DNA of 64,000 nt from Protoeuglena noctilucae (GCA_958009085.1 OY253676.1:248001-312000), one strand, 5' to 3'; positions 11,271-23,989 are shown, counted from the first letter of the stretch. Translations and numbers: made by a program. Notes: generated from the letters alone by a model not told the origin.

Positions 11271-12873
11271 TTACCGGATGCCATCGGGGGTGACCTGGTA
11301 CGGCACTGTGGCCTGGGGCATGTAGGGGCACTTGTGAAGGTGCGCATACGCTTGTCCGTCCTGCCAGAACAAAATGACACGGCTCGACGCGATGTGGCCC
11401 CACGAGTCGCCCAGGGCCGGGACCTGCAAGCGAGCAGTCGTGTTGCAACTGGTTCTCGCGTTAAGCCCGCCCGACCCAGACGCGCCTGTCGCAATGTCGC
11501 ACAGCTACGGCGTTCGAAGAGAGCGGCGTGGCCAGTCACCAGGCGGCTTGGTGCCCCTTGCGCTCCGGGCCGCGTGGTGACTTGGTTGATGAGGACCATG
11601 GCCACGTCGTGCTTGTCCGCCAGGCTCGCCAGCGTCTGCGCCATCTGCGCCAGCACGCGGGCCCGCTGCCCCGCGTCGACGACCCCTTGGCGGAAATGGA
11701 ACGTGATGGAGTCGAAGACAACCAGCCGCACGCGGGGGCTGCTCTCCAGGATCTGCACACTTTGCGGCAACGTGGGCCAGCGAGTTAAGGGTTCACCAGA
11801 GTGTGACGCGTCGGTGCATGATTCTACGGCGACTCCTGTGGAAGGACGCTGCCATGGCTGCATCCAGAACAGGTCTAAAATGTCTCACAAAGACGCGCCT
11901 GGGGGAGGTGGGCCACGAGCGCCATCTGCTCGGCGTAGTCGTGGATCCGGTAGTACCGCACGCGATCGAGGATCGCATGCTCCGTGAAGCCCTCGAGGGA
12001 CGCGCGCAACTGCTGTGCCACGGCCTCCTCCCGCCCGACGATGGCGCCCTCAAGGTGTCTGCGGGGGAGGTCGCATGTAGCAATCGTGGGCAGCAAGCGC
12101 GCACTCGCGGCCGGCGCAGACATGCCGGAGATGCATACATTATCGTAGAGTCCACCATCGCGCCCGCAAACCAGCACAAACAGCCCTGTCCGTGCGCGCT
12201 CACCTGCGCGCTCCTGCGGCAATGTCCTGGCATCTTTCCGGCGTGAAGGAGCCCTCCGTGTCGACGTAGATACACTCGCCGGCCGTCCCGCCGAACGAGC
12301 CCGGGAGCTGCACGGCGACGGCCAGCTGCATCGCCAGCTGCGTCTTGCCGACCCCCGGCACACCGCAGAACTCCGTCAGCTGCCCCAGCTTCACGCCCCC
12401 GCCAAGCATGGCATCCATCTCGGGACTGCGCGGAGAGCAGGACTGGCCTTGGTTGCGCCCGGGTGCCTTCCAGTGCTACTGGAAGGGTGGCGCTATTGCT
12501 GCTGGGTCCTTCGGCATCCCTCACCAGAACGTCGGGATCCCCGGCCCGCGCCTCCGCTCCTCGTCCAACATCTGAAGGGCGGTCCTCGCGTTCCTCGACT
12601 CATTCTCGGCCTTGCTCAATCGCGCGACCTGCGCAGGAGCACGCTGCTACCTCCGGGCCATGCCGCCAGCAACCGTGCATCCATCCGACGGGGCAAGGGC
12701 CGTGTCACCTTCAGAGTGAGGAGGGCGTCTTCGTGGGAAATGCCCGCGTCCCGGGCCAGGGTCAGAGGGTCCCATCCGATGAGGTCACGCAGCGTGTGGA
12801 ACCCAGCCTCCCCCAGGCGCTGCCGCACGGCAGGCGAGAGGGGCAGCGACGCCACAGGCTGCGAAGGTATCAT
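11271..12873 (-). CDS. RAD51C: DNA repair protein RAD51C
   Basis: A RecA/RAD51-family recombinase paralogue that works in homologous recombination with other RAD51 paralogues. The model is 330 residues in six exons: 12709-12873, 12525-12604, 12204-12425, 11899-12058, 11540-11752, 11271-11423. An N-terminal helix-hairpin-helix ([22 protein letters not shown]) precedes the ATPase core. Walker A is GVPGVGKT (103-110), and Walker B is LVVFD with Asp223. The C-terminus [10 protein letters not shown]...QVTPDGIR matches RAD51C rather than RAD51, XRCC3 or DMC1 (family knowledge). Length is close to the plant and animal proteins. Intron 4 has a GC donor (CAG|GCGCGT). The gene is divergent from SEC24, sharing a 533 bp upstream region. 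Confidence 0.95.
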
Positions 12874-13406
12874 GTCGTCAGCCCGCGCCAGGCATCATTT
12901 CAGGCCACAGGCTCGAATCGCGGGCACGCACGCTGTGCGCAGTGGAGGCCCTGCTGCGCGCTAGCGAGGGCGGTCACCGACGCCAGAGCACGCACCGCAG
13001 CGAGTATGATGCTCGTTGGATTCTGCGAGCGTACTCGCGTCCCGATCCGCCGTCGAATCGAGCCAAACAAGGGTTGGGGTAATCTATTGTGTCAGAGTAG
13101 GGCGCCGGTGACTGATGGTGATGGAGACCACGTCGCTGACGTTTAGAACGCAGCTGGAGTGCAGACGTGAGCTCGGACGAATCCCCCTGATAGCTCGGCC
13201 CGGCGAAGTGTGGACGGCCGTTCCTAGCGCTTTTCCTCGCCCAATCTTCGTTGTGCATATCGGCTGGTGGGTTTGCGGGATCAATCCACCCCTTTGGCCT
13301 GGCTGCGGGCAATGGTGGTGCGGCGCCTCCGCCAGGAGAACTGAGTAGCGAGGGAGAGGTCCAAATCTAGGCTAGACGCCCTTCCGGCGGGCAGGGTCGG
13401 TGCTGG
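12874..13406. other. Intergenic region between RAD51C and SEC24
   Basis: A 533 bp stretch between two divergent start codons, so it must hold both 5' leaders and promoters. I see no clear TATA box, no coding signal and no repeat in it. Confidence 0.6.
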
Positions 13407-16400
13407 ATGTCGGATCAGCAAGCTGGTGCAGGGGCGCAGCATGCGTCGCCTCTGCTCCCTGGCCAAGCACCGCCCCAGCAGGGACCGCAGCCGCCGATGA
13501 TGGGTTCTCCTTCCATCTTGGGGACCGCACCGGTCGGAGTCACGAGCCACCGGCCAAACCATGTCGGCCAGATGCTCATGACGGCGCCTGTACCCGGCGT
13601 GGCCCCGGTCGACGCCCCGCCGGCTCAGCGGTTGGAAAGGTTAGTGGCGAGTCGCATGTGCGTCTTTGATTGTCGTGCTATCGGGTGGCTCACAGCTGCG
13701 CTGCTTTGCCGAGGCAGCTGACGCAGAGCACACACTCGAGTGCGCGAACATCTAAGGGCCCTCCTTTCCGATGCGGCCCTCATGCAGGGCCGCCATGCGC
13801 GCCGATGACACCTTTAGTCGTCTTTTTCTGTCGCTGCAGACCGTCGCCGCCTCAGATGCCCGTCCGGCCCGCGTCGTCGGGGTTTCAGGCCCCACCGCCA
13901 CAGATCGGTGAGCCTCCGCGCGCCGCACGCCCGCTGCTGCCGGCCCGCGTCACTCCTTCGCGCGACCATGTCCTTATTGCCTGGCTGCAAAGACTCCCAG
14001 GCTCTTTCGACGCCCTCCCATGCCCTTCCTCTGCAGGAGACGGCATGTTTGCCCCTCCGTCCTTCATGGCGAGTGGCCCGCCGACGAGCGCGCATTCCCA
14101 GCCTCCCGGCGCACCTGGCGTCCGGCCTCCCGGTTCCTGGCCCCGGATCCCCGTCGCTCAGGCCATGTCGGTCGGCTCCCTGGGTCGCGAGAGCGGGGGC
14201 GCATCCTCCCCTCGCTCCACGGCGTCTGGCCCCCCCATGCCGACCGGGGGTGCTGGCGTGCGACCTGCGCCGCGCTCCGCTGGCTCGGACAACCCGCCGG
14301 CGCCCCCTCAAGCCGAGGGAGGGCCACGGTCGGCCAACGCGATGCTGGGCATCCCCCACAGCATGGCGCCGTCTGCACGGCCCGGGTGGCCCGGGCAGCC
14401 CGCCATCCCCGTCTCGACGTCCGGGCCCGCCCCGTCGCCACTGGGGCCGGGGCAGGGCCTGGCACGCTCCTACTCGCAGCCCCCGATCGAAGCCTCCGGC
14501 CTGCCTGACGCCGTGACCTCCCCCACCGGGACCCAGTCCGCCCGCGCGAGCGGCGAGTTCCAGCGGCAAGCCTTGGGGCGCGTGGAGGGGCCCCGCATGC
14601 CCTCCCGGCTCGGGGCCTTGGCGCCGGCGCAAGCCGCGGGGGTGAGCGGTCCCCCGGCGGCCGTGGCGTCGTTGGCGTCCACGTCGGTAACGCAAATGCC
14701 GCGCCGGATGAGCCTGGGCATGAACGGAGGGGAAGAGGGCTCCCCCGCGCGGCCGCTCGTGCAGCCCCGCCAGCATGCGCCTTCCATGTCAGGGGCCATG
14801 GATCCCGGCTATGGGGGTGCAGAGCCCACGCTACGGCGGATGCCGTCAGCATCGGCGCACTTCGGGGGCGGGGTGCCGGCCTCGCAGCCCCCCATGGTGC
14901 AGCCGCGGCAGGCCGCGGGGTCGGCCTTTGTGGGCGGATCGGCGGCTGGCCCGGTGCAGGCGCGGCCGCCATCGGAGAGCACGCACTTTGGCGGGGGCGC
15001 GGACGATGCCGTCCCCCCGGTGCAGCGCCGGCCTCCGCAGCGGTCCTTCAGCATTGGCGGGGGCAGCATGGGTGGGCGGGTGAGAGCGGGGTCCGTCAAC
15101 TTTGGAGGGGGCGCCCCTCCCTCGACAGCAGATGGCAGCCCGGGGCTCGGAACCCCCGTGGGCCCATCGCCAGGCGGGCCACCCGTCGTCGGACGCCCCG
15201 GGTTCCAGACCGCCCACTTCGGGGGCGACGCCCCGTCCCCGGCGCCGCAGGCCGCGCCCCCGCGGGTCGTGCCGCGGCGAGCGGCAAGTTCGATGATGAT
15301 GATTCCCGGGCCCAGCGCCTCGCCTGCGGGGCCCCCGACGGTCGTGCAGCGGCCGCCGATGGGTTCTATGGGGCCCATGGGAATGGGGGAGGGTCCCTGG
15401 GAGCCCCGGAGCCGCGGCAACTCATCTATGATGGGCGGAGCAGCGCCCATGCAGCGCAGGGTGAGCTACAGGCCTTCGCCATGATGCTATGCTGCAGTTG
15501 ATGATGTCAGCGAGATGTGCCTGCCCCCCACCGCCCCACTCGCAGCCTCGCAACCTGTCCTTGGTGATTGATAAGGCGCCCATCGCGGCGCCCTTCATGC
15601 CCTCGGCGCCCCCCACGGGTCCTCCCCAGACCTCTGAGCTGGAGAGCCAGACCTCGGCGCCCGCCATCGCCGTCAGCCCGCCCAGCTCCGGGGCGACGCT
15701 GGGGCGCCCCGCGGTCCTCCGCACCGCCAGCCTGGGCTTGGCGCAGTTCCGGAGCCAGGAGCTCCTCAGCATGGGCAACTCCGAGGCAGCAGAGGTCAGG
15801 GAGGCGCTGAGCTCCCCGGCACCGGCGCCCGAAGGGCCCCCGGTGCAGTCGCCCTCCGCGGCGATGGACACCAGCGTGGCGGTGCAAGTGGGACCCGGGG
15901 CGCCCGGCGCAGGCGGTCAAGCCGGGTCGGAGGACGCGGCGGCTGCCGACGCCAAACAGTCGACGACGGAAGCGCCGAAGAAGAAGGGCATCGACCCCTC
16001 CAAGATGCCGAGGCCCCCGGTAAGTGGAAGCCACTGCGAAGGCTTGATGCGAATAGGTACCTGAGCCAAGTGATTGACGAGAGACAGAGCGATTGTCGAC
16101 TGTGGCGCAAGCACGTGGCACCTGGCAACTGCGGTGCCTTACACGGTTTATATGCCATGCTTGCCTCGCAGACGATGGATGCGGACCCGGTGGAATTCGT
16201 CACGCTGGACTTGCGCGCGGCAGGGCCAGACGGGGAGGCTGCCGTACGCCACCCGCCACCCCCGCCCTCCACGTCGCGCTTCGTGGTCCGCGATCGCGGG
16301 AACTGCGGGCCCAGGTTCCTGCGACTGGTCCTCAACAACGTCCCCGCGGACCCCAAGCTCCTCGCGTGAGTGCCGGCAACCAGACACCGACCACGCAAGG

Positions 16401-19400
16401 GCCAATTGCAATCGATCAAGCGTACGCCATGCCATCCCTGCCACCCCTGCGCTTGCCTGCTTCGTGTCTAGGATGGTCTGCATTTGCCGCCTTTCACCCG
16501 GTGGGCTCGCTGTCCCCCGCAGAGGCTCTGCGTTGAGCATGGACGTCCTCATGCAGCCCCTGGCCGAGTGCGACCCCGATGACGACCCCGTCCCTGTCGT
16601 CGACATGGGCCACCGGGGCCCGCCACGATGCGCCCGGTGCCGCGCATACATCAACCCCTTCATGCGGTGGGTCGATGGCGGCCGAAGGTTCGTGTGCAAT
16701 ATGTGCGGGGCGGCCAACGAGACGCCAGACCACCTCCTGTGCCCTCTCTCGGAGACCGGCCTGCCCACGAGTGAGTGCAAGCGCGCGCACGCACCACGCC
16801 ATCCACTGAGCGAAGGCGCCACAAGCTGGGCGCACAAGCTAAGCCTCTTGGCTGGGCACACGAGCTCGACGCACCTGTGTCGTTGCCTATGGTCCGCAGA
16901 CCACGCCGAGCGTCCCGAGCTGTGGAGTGGTTCAGTTGACTTCGTTGCGTCGGAGGTGTACCGAGCGAGGCCGGGGCCCGCCATGCGCCCGGCACACGTC
17001 TTTGTCATCGACGTGTCGGCCAGAGCCGTCAAGGCGGGGTGGACGGAGGCCTGCGCTCGCGCCATCGACTTCGCGCTCTCAGGTGAGCGCCGCGCAGTCA
17101 TCGGGCTCACGGCCTGGGTCAGCGCCATGGTGTACAGTTGCGCCATGACGGTGTCCACCTGTCCTGATTCACTCTTATCATTACTTTGCAAAAACAAACA
17201 CCACAACCACTGCCGCCTCAGGGATCGCTGCACCCGACCGTGCTCTCTTCGGCATCGTGACATACGACCATCAAATCCACTTCTACGCCCTGCGCTCTGG
17301 CACGGACGCCTACCAGGTGCGTCAGATGGCCGCAGCCACGTCTCTCCTCGCTGCCAACCGCGCCCTTTGCGCCTCTGCATGAGACAGGACCTCTTGCCCA
17401 TGAGTGCCACGGACCCGCACACGCAATGCCATGCACCCCATTGACACCCTTGCAGGTGGTGGTGGCCCCCGACCTGTCAGCCACGTTCGTCCCGCCCGTC
17501 CCCAACCTCCTCGCTCCCCTGTCCGAGACCGAGCCCGCCCTCCGCGCCGTTCTCCGGGACCTCGTGGCGCTCTACCCCGCGGACGCAAGCGGGGCGGGCG
17601 CGACGTGCCCGCTGACCGCGGTGATGGCGGCCGCGAAGCTCATGGCCGGCAACGGCGGCCACGTGCACGCCGTGGTGGGATCGCGGCAGTCGCAGGCAAG
17701 TCGCGATGGGTCAGATGGACTCGGCAATTCCCATCATCTCCCGGCACATGTGCAGCCTATGACCTGACCGAGCGTGCCTGCTTGCAGGGCCAGTGGAAGT
17801 TCCAGGACCGGTCGCCAAGTGGGCCCATGCCAGACACGGCCCCCTTGAAGGACCTCGCGCCCCAGGTGGACATGCAGGCTCTGTCCAAGGAGTGTGCCGA
17901 CGAGCAGATCGCCGTGTCCCTCACCTTCCTCACCACCGCCAAGTGAGTGCGGACAAGGGAGCGCAGATGTGGTGCGAGTAGACCCGCGTGTTTAGCGAGC
18001 ACGACCCGTGCGTGCCAGCCCTGTGAGCCGTGGACCTTTGCAACGAGCCACGCGGCCGTGTCGCTTTGTGTATGTCATCGCTTCCCCACGTCCCGCGTCT
18101 CGCAGGCAATACGTGGACGTGGCGACGCTCTCAGAACTCCCCACCAACACGGGCGGGGAGATCCGAACGTGGCAGGACCTCACTCTGTCAGACTGGCCTG
18201 CCCTGGGGTCCTCCTGGCGGCGCATGCTCAGCCGAGAGCAGGTGCGCCTACGTGGGGTTGTTGGTTCTCCCTGTACCTTGCATGGACTGTACATGTGCAT
18301 GTTCCTTTCCTCCACAGCCCCGCTACAGCTGCCCCTTGCCCAGGCAAGCCCCGGCCAGCATGCCCGCCCCTTTTAATCGTAACCCGACCGCCGGCGTCGA
18401 TCGTTGTCGCACCTCGCAGGGCCTCGAGGCCATCTTCCGCCTGCGCGTGTCCTCGGGTCTGAAGGTGGCATCCTACGACGGCGCGTTCTTTCGGAGGATT
18501 CCGACAGATGTGGACCTGCCCCAGATCGATGCGGACAAGACCATCACGGCGACCGTAGCGCACGACGCTACGCCGCTCCACGGCCGCCCCGAGTGCTACT
18601 TCCAGGCTGCGCTCCTCTACACCACGCCATCCGGGGAGAGGCGAGTTTGCCCGGGTCGTTGTATTGCAAGTGCCTGGCATGGCTGTGAGCCTCTGTCTGG
18701 GCCGACACGCAGGGTTATGCCCGGACCCTGCCCCGACTTGGGCCCTCAGCGGTGCCCTGTCCGCCCCCGCTCCGCAGACGCATTCGCGTCCACAACCTGG
18801 CGCGCTCGGTGACCCCCCTCGTGTACGCCATGTACAAAGGGGCCGACTTGGACGCGTATGTCGCGTCCCTGGCGCGCCGGACCCTGACGCAGCTGCCCTC
18901 TCACACGCTGGAGTCGATGCGGGCCCTGCAGGCCGCCGACGCCGCCGCCACCCTGCAGGTCTACCGCCGCCACTGCGCCCAGGCGGCCCTCGCCGGGCAG
19001 CTCATCCTCCCCGACGCCTTCAAGATGCTCCCGCTCTTCTCGTCGGCCCTCTTCAAGTGCCCCGCCATGCGCGGCGACCTCTCTCCGGACACCCGCGCCG
19101 CGTTCGCGGCACACATCCGCGCCCTGCCGCCCCACCGCGTCTCGGCCCTCCTCTACCCCTCTCTCTTCCGCATCGACCGCCTCCCGCAAGACTGCCCCTG
19201 GCTCCTCGCGCCGCCTCCCGAGGGCAGCACCCACGCCCTGCCACCCCGCATGATGCTCTCGGCGTCCGTGGTCGACCCGGACGGGGTCTACCTGCTCTGC
19301 GACGGGGAGGAGGCGGTCGTGCACGTCGGGCGCAGCGCCGCTCCGGACGTGGTGGCGCCGCTCCTGGGGCCTGCAGTGCTGGAGGATAGGTGAGGGAATG

Positions 19401-19975
19401 GAATGTGGCTGGTTTTCGACAACACACCCGTCGCCTGCAAGGAATGGACGGGTCACTCCACCGCACCTGCGACTGCCCTGACATGGCATCGGTGACGCGT
19501 CAGCCCTCGTGACTGTCGTCCTGTGTCTTTCATCGCTGCAGGGCGCCGCAATCCAGCGAGGGCCTGGTGCTGCCCATGCTTCCCAACCCTTTGTCGGCGT
19601 CCCTCTGGGCGCTGCTGGCGGAGCTGGAGAGGAGACAGGGGTTCGCGCCCCGCCTGGTCCTCTTACGTCGCATCGACAAGTCCGAAGCCCGGTTCTTCGA
19701 CAGGTGAGGCGTGAGCCGTTGTTTGCTGGGTCGCAAGATAACAGGCGTCCAAACACTCGCTCACCCGCCCGTCGCCGGCACGTGCTGCGCCTTGGCGTCC
19801 ATGCAGCCAGGCTGCGCCGGGGGCTCTTAAACACCAATGACAATGCCGCGTCAAACTGCCTACGCTGTTTCCGCTCCTCTGGCCTCGCAGGCTTGTGGAG
19901 GATCGGTGTCACGGGCTCACGAGCTACATCGAGCACCTGCAGCTCCTGCACAAGCACATGCAGACGCGAGCGTGA
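13407..19975 (+). CDS. SEC24: COPII coat cargo-adaptor subunit SEC24
   Basis: SEC24 pairs with SEC23 in the inner COPII coat and selects cargo at endoplasmic reticulum exit sites. The model is 1509 residues in 15 exons, all in frame: 13407-13639, 13840-13907, 14037-15460, 15546-16019, 16172-16365, 16523-16770, 16900-17082, 17222-17316, 17456-17695, 17788-17942, 18106-18241, 18420-18640, 18778-19389, 19542-19703, 19891-19975. Family landmarks: IDPSKMPRP, the zinc finger RCARCRAYINPF...CNMCG (16629-16710), the trunk VFVIDVSARAVKAGW, a helical domain and a C-terminal gelsolin-like domain (VVDPDGVYLL). The N-terminal half is Pro/Gly/Ser-rich, far longer than usual, with repeated HFGGG motifs. Introns 9 (CAG|GCAAGT) and 12 (GAG|GCGAGT) use GC donors. 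Intron 2 (13908-14036) is 129 nt and open in frame. Confidence 0.94.
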
Positions 19976-20578
19976 CGGCTCGCACTGGCAGTGATGGCAG
20001 GCACGGGGCCTGCAGCAGCGGGGAGCCACCCCAAACCTTACCACAGGTCGATCGGCAATGGACTGTGCACGCGACATGTTCACGGTTCTTGCCACCCCGA
20101 CCCGACCCTTTCCCTGTCGCGAGCGGAGTTTGGGTCCTCCCCTGGCCTCTTGGCGGGGTCAGCTGCAGCAGCGTTGCCACCCCACCCCTCGTCGACCCGG
20201 CCCTCCCCACCCCACCCCACCCCTTGTCGTTTCGGGTCACCTCACCCCCATCGTTTCAGCCCACCTCTCGTCGTTTCAGCCTCGTCGGCAGAAGCAGCCG
20301 AGCGTCAGATCCCCACTCGGCCCACACTCTGTTGCACGAGGGATGCTCATGAAAGGCATGTGCCAGTTCTAATCAGCGCAGGGCTTCTGTGCCAGGGTGT
20401 CACGCCCTCGAGGGATGCCCTTTGAAAGCAAACTAGCCAACCCACAGCAACTGACGCAACTGCAACTGCCGCGGCATCGCAGTCCAGCGCAGGCCGCTGC
20501 AAGACGCGGTGCCGGCAGCGCCACATGTGGCGCCCTGTTCCGCGCCCCGCGTCATGCCCAGCTCCGCACCCGCCGCGC
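19976..20578. other. Intergenic region between convergent SEC24 and PDHB
   Basis: Six hundred bases between two convergent stop codons. It holds both 3' ends. Around 20170-20290 it is C-rich, with runs of CCCACC and a twice-repeated TCGTCGTTTCAGCC-like unit. No gene is visible. Confidence 0.5.
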
Positions 20579-22363
20579 TCACTTGCCAACGGCCTTGCGG
20601 ACGGCAGCCACGACATCCTTGACCTGCACGATCGTGTCGGCCTCGAGCTGCGCGGCGTAGGCGGTGGGCATGTCCTGGGACGACAGGCGCACCACCTCGT
20701 GGTCCAAATCGTAGAAATACTTCTCGTTGATCAGCGCCGAGAGGGAGGCCCCGATGCCGCCCGTGCGCATGCACTCCTCCACGATCACCACCCGCCGAGT
20801 CTTCTGGACCGACTTGGAGATGGTACTTAGGTCGAAGGGCTTGATCGAGATCAGGTCGATCACCTGCGCGCAAGGAAAGCGCCTTTTGTCGCACGAATGC
20901 CCAAGGCAGGTTACCATCGGGGAACACGATCCCGGGCGTGACACCCAGCTAGGCCTCTCCCAGCCAGGCCTGTCCCTTGCCTCGCAGTCGATGCCGTCCT
21001 TGGCCAGCTCGTTCGCCGCCTGCATGGCCGTGTATCGCATCCGAGAGTAGGTGAAGATGGAAACGTCCTTACCCTCCCGCGCAACCTGCGGGCGCGGTGT
21101 CAAGACCAACGGATTGTGAATGCCAACGTCACCGCCAACTCTCATGACAGCCAGCGCCGGTGCAGCACGTCGCGCCAGGTTCTGGAGACACGACAGCAAG
21201 AGCGTGGCAGCCCCACGTCAGTCCAGGACAGCCCCCCGCCAGCGCACAACCCCACACGCTGCCCCTCGCCTCGGCGCGCTCGAGGCTCTGGTAGTGGTCG
21301 CGGCCCTTGGGAGTCCCCTTCACGTTGTAGAGGAGCACGTGCTCGAAGAAGATGATGGGGTTGTCCGACCGGATGGCCGACTTGATCAGAGCCTTCGAGT
21401 TCTCCACCGTGCTGCACGCCACCAGCTGCACGCCGGGGATGGACTGCGAAAGCCAGAGGAAGGAGGGCGCGGGTGACAAGCGGGGAGCCAAAGAGTGAGG
21501 GCACAGCAGAGGCGCCCTTGCGCAGCAGACAGCATAAAACATCGCCGTGGGGGCGACGGGGCAGGCGGGCCAGAAAGCCTGGGCGGCTAATGTCAGCGGC
21601 GTGGGGTGGGAATCTTGCCTGGAAGTAGGACTCGAGGCGCTGCGAGTGCTCGGCGCCCAGCTGCTTCCCGACACCGCCAGGGCCGCGGATGACGATCGGG
21701 ACCTTGAACTGGCCGCCCGACGTGTAGTGCAGCATGCCGCAGTTGTTCGAGATCTGGTTGAAAGCCATGAGGAGGAAACCCATGTTCATGCCCTCCACGA
21801 TGGGCCTGCGGGGGCACAGTCCGGGCGGGCAGTGGCGGCAGGGAGACGACCGTCGGCTCCTGAGGTGCCAGCGCGCCCTTCCCGGAGCCGGCTCCCCGCG
21901 CCTGCGCGTCTGGGGCCGCGCATCTCACCTCAGACCCGTCATCGCTGCACCCACACCCATGCCCAGGAAGCCGTTCTCGCAGATGGGCGTGTCGAGAACC
22001 CGCAGCGAGCCGAACTTCTTGTACAGGCCGTACGAGACCTTGTAGGAACCCCCGTAGTGACCCACGTCCTCGCCCATCATGCAAACCTGCGACAGAGGAG
22101 CGGTGGGCGGTCTCGCGGTCCATCTTCCACGTCCAGCATCATCGGACCCCTCCCTCCCTCGCGGCCAGCTCCAGGGGCAGCGCGGGCCGGCCCACCAGCG
22201 GGTCCATCTCCATCTCCTCGTCGATCCCCTCACGAAGCGCCTCCCACATCATCTTCTCGTTCGTCTTGGCAGCCACCGCCCTGCTCGCCACTGCAGAGGA
22301 GGGGGATGTGGGGCGGCCGTTCGCCGACCGCGCGGTCCGCGGAGGCCCCGAGATCCGGCGCAT
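20579..22363 (-). CDS. Pyruvate dehydrogenase E1 component subunit beta, plastid type
   Basis: The beta subunit of pyruvate dehydrogenase E1, which with E1-alpha decarboxylates pyruvate using thiamine diphosphate, here probably supplying acetyl-CoA for plastid fatty-acid synthesis. The model is 358 residues in six exons: 22196-22363, 21929-22086, 21619-21805, 21443-21270, 21085-20981, 20863-20579. Conserved blocks: [67 protein letters not shown] and [15 protein letters not shown]. These match the plastid and cyanobacterial form rather than the mitochondrial one. The N-terminus ([18 protein letters not shown]) is Arg/Ser-rich, like a transit peptide. Introns 3, 4 and 5 appear to use GC donors (CAG|GCAAGA, GAG|GCGAGG, GAG|GCAAGG). 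Divergent from the FAXC-like gene. Confidence 0.94.
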
Positions 22364-22988
22364 ATTCGAGTAAACGATCGAAAAGAGCACGCTGACGGAG
22401 GGTCGGGGGCATCGGGCAGCAGGAGCGCGCCCCCGCACGGATATCGACGGTCCCCGCGCCGGGCGACCGCGAGAGCCCGCGCTCGCACGGCTCCCTTCGC
22501 GATGGACGACAACTACAGCGCCCGACCCCGAGGCGGGTGCTCGGCGCCCGAGGAGCCCGCTTCGCACGCAAACAAGCCTGACCTGCGCGCGATGGGGCCG
22601 TCCTGCGAGCTGCGCGGCCCACATTAGCAGACACGGAGGCCTGCGACCTCTGGGCCCCGCACACCGCCCTCATGTGCCGCGCGCCCCCAAACAGCCCAGG
22701 TAGGTTCACGTGTGGCTTAACGAACGACGCTACGCGCGCGAATGGATATAAGCGTTGGACCAGAGATGGCAACTAGTCCGCTCGTCCGACGGGGAAGGTC
22801 CTGCGCGCCACCGAGCTCTGGCAGGTCATGCCAAGGGTCACTCGCTCACCTGACGTCCCGCTCCCCTCAAACAGAATCTCGAGATGGTCTATAAGCACAT
22901 ATTCACCCCTTCGTGCCCCCATCGTTCTCATCTGCCCGCTCTGCGCACGCCCAGGCCTTGGTCACCCTCGCTCAGAAAACGGCGCCCC
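22364..22988. promoter_or_regulatory. Divergent intergenic region, PDHB / FAXC-like gene
   Basis: A 625 bp stretch between divergent starts. A TATAAG sequence at 22747-22752 reads on the plus strand about 240 bp before the FAXC-like start codon and could be a TATA box. Nothing else is recognisable. Confidence 0.3.
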
Positions 22989-23989
22989 ATGTCGCGCCTC
23001 GAGTACCATCCGCCGGGCTTCGTGGTACCCGCGACACCAGAACGCGGGGATCCATCGCAAAAGGTCATCCTTTTTGGGTGAGGAAGTCGAATAGACGCCA
23101 TGCTCAGCAGTGCGCGCTTGGACGCCTTGCCGGGGGAAATTGCGGGCCTGCAACGACCTCTCGCAGGCGCCAGAGGGGCGAATCTCAAGCGTCCAACTTC
23201 TCGCACTTCGTCACCAAGACCGAGGCGTTCCTGCGCCTCGCCGGCATCCCCTTCGAGGCGCGGGCGACGGGGCCCAGCCCCGCAGGCCCAAAACAGAAGC
23301 TCCCCTGGATCCAGCATGGGCCCCAAGAGGTGGCAGAGACCGAGCTGATCCTCGACTTCCTCGAGCGCACGTACCCGGACAAGGCAGAGCCGCTGCGGCC
23401 ATCGCCTGACCGCCGGGCGCGTGCCATCGCCGCGCGCATTGTGAGCGAGGACGAGGTATACTTGCACAGCGTGCACTTTCGGTTCTGCACCGAGGAGGGG
23501 TGGGCAGTGACGCGGTGCCTGTTCCAGGGGCTCCCCGAGAAGGAGAGGGATGCGCTCGCTGAGGAGTCGCAGAAGAAGCGGGCACAATCGCTGTGGCAGA
23601 TGGGCATCTCGCGGCACGCGCCCCAGGACAGGGACGCGGTAAGAGGCGTAGAGGGTGGGGGCCGGGCCATGGATCATAGATGGCCCATACGCATCGGGGG
23701 CATCTCTGTCTGCCCGCAGCTGTTGCGACGGGCGCTGGACGCTCTGTCTGGACTCCTCGGCGACGACGACTTCTTTGGTGGTGCCAGCCCCTGTCGCGAG
23801 GACTGTGGCGTGTTTGGGATGCTGGACTGTATCCTGTACTCGCCGGCGCCGGAGGCGGTGGCAGGGCTCATCCGCCGGGACTACCCAAGCCTCGTTTCCT
23901 ACACAGAGCGTTTCCGCGCCAGGGTCTTCCCCCACATCGCATCGCGCCAGGAGCTGACTGACGGGTCGGTCTTCCCGCTCCTGCCCTGA
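22989..23989 (+). CDS. FAXC/metaxin-like glutathione S-transferase-fold protein
   Basis: A 276-residue protein in three exons: 22989-23077, 23167-23638, 23720-23989. The N-terminus has KVILFG followed by SNFSHFVTKTEAFLRLAGIPFEAR, and then ELILDFLERTYPD. This is the thioredoxin-like GST domain pattern of the failed-axon-connections (FAXC)/metaxin-like family. The helical C-terminal domain contains CGVFGMLDCILYSP, a typical GST_C metaxin-like segment. These proteins occur widely in algae; their substrate is not established, and no catalytic Cys or Ser motif of classical GSTs is evident. No membrane helix is seen. The start gives MSRLEYHPPGF; the reading frame is exact across both introns. Confidence 0.85.

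Noticed and set aside
13814-14972. Minus-strand open frames opposite the SEC24 N-terminus
   Set aside because: Gly/Arg-rich shadows of the Pro/Gly-rich SEC24 coding strand.
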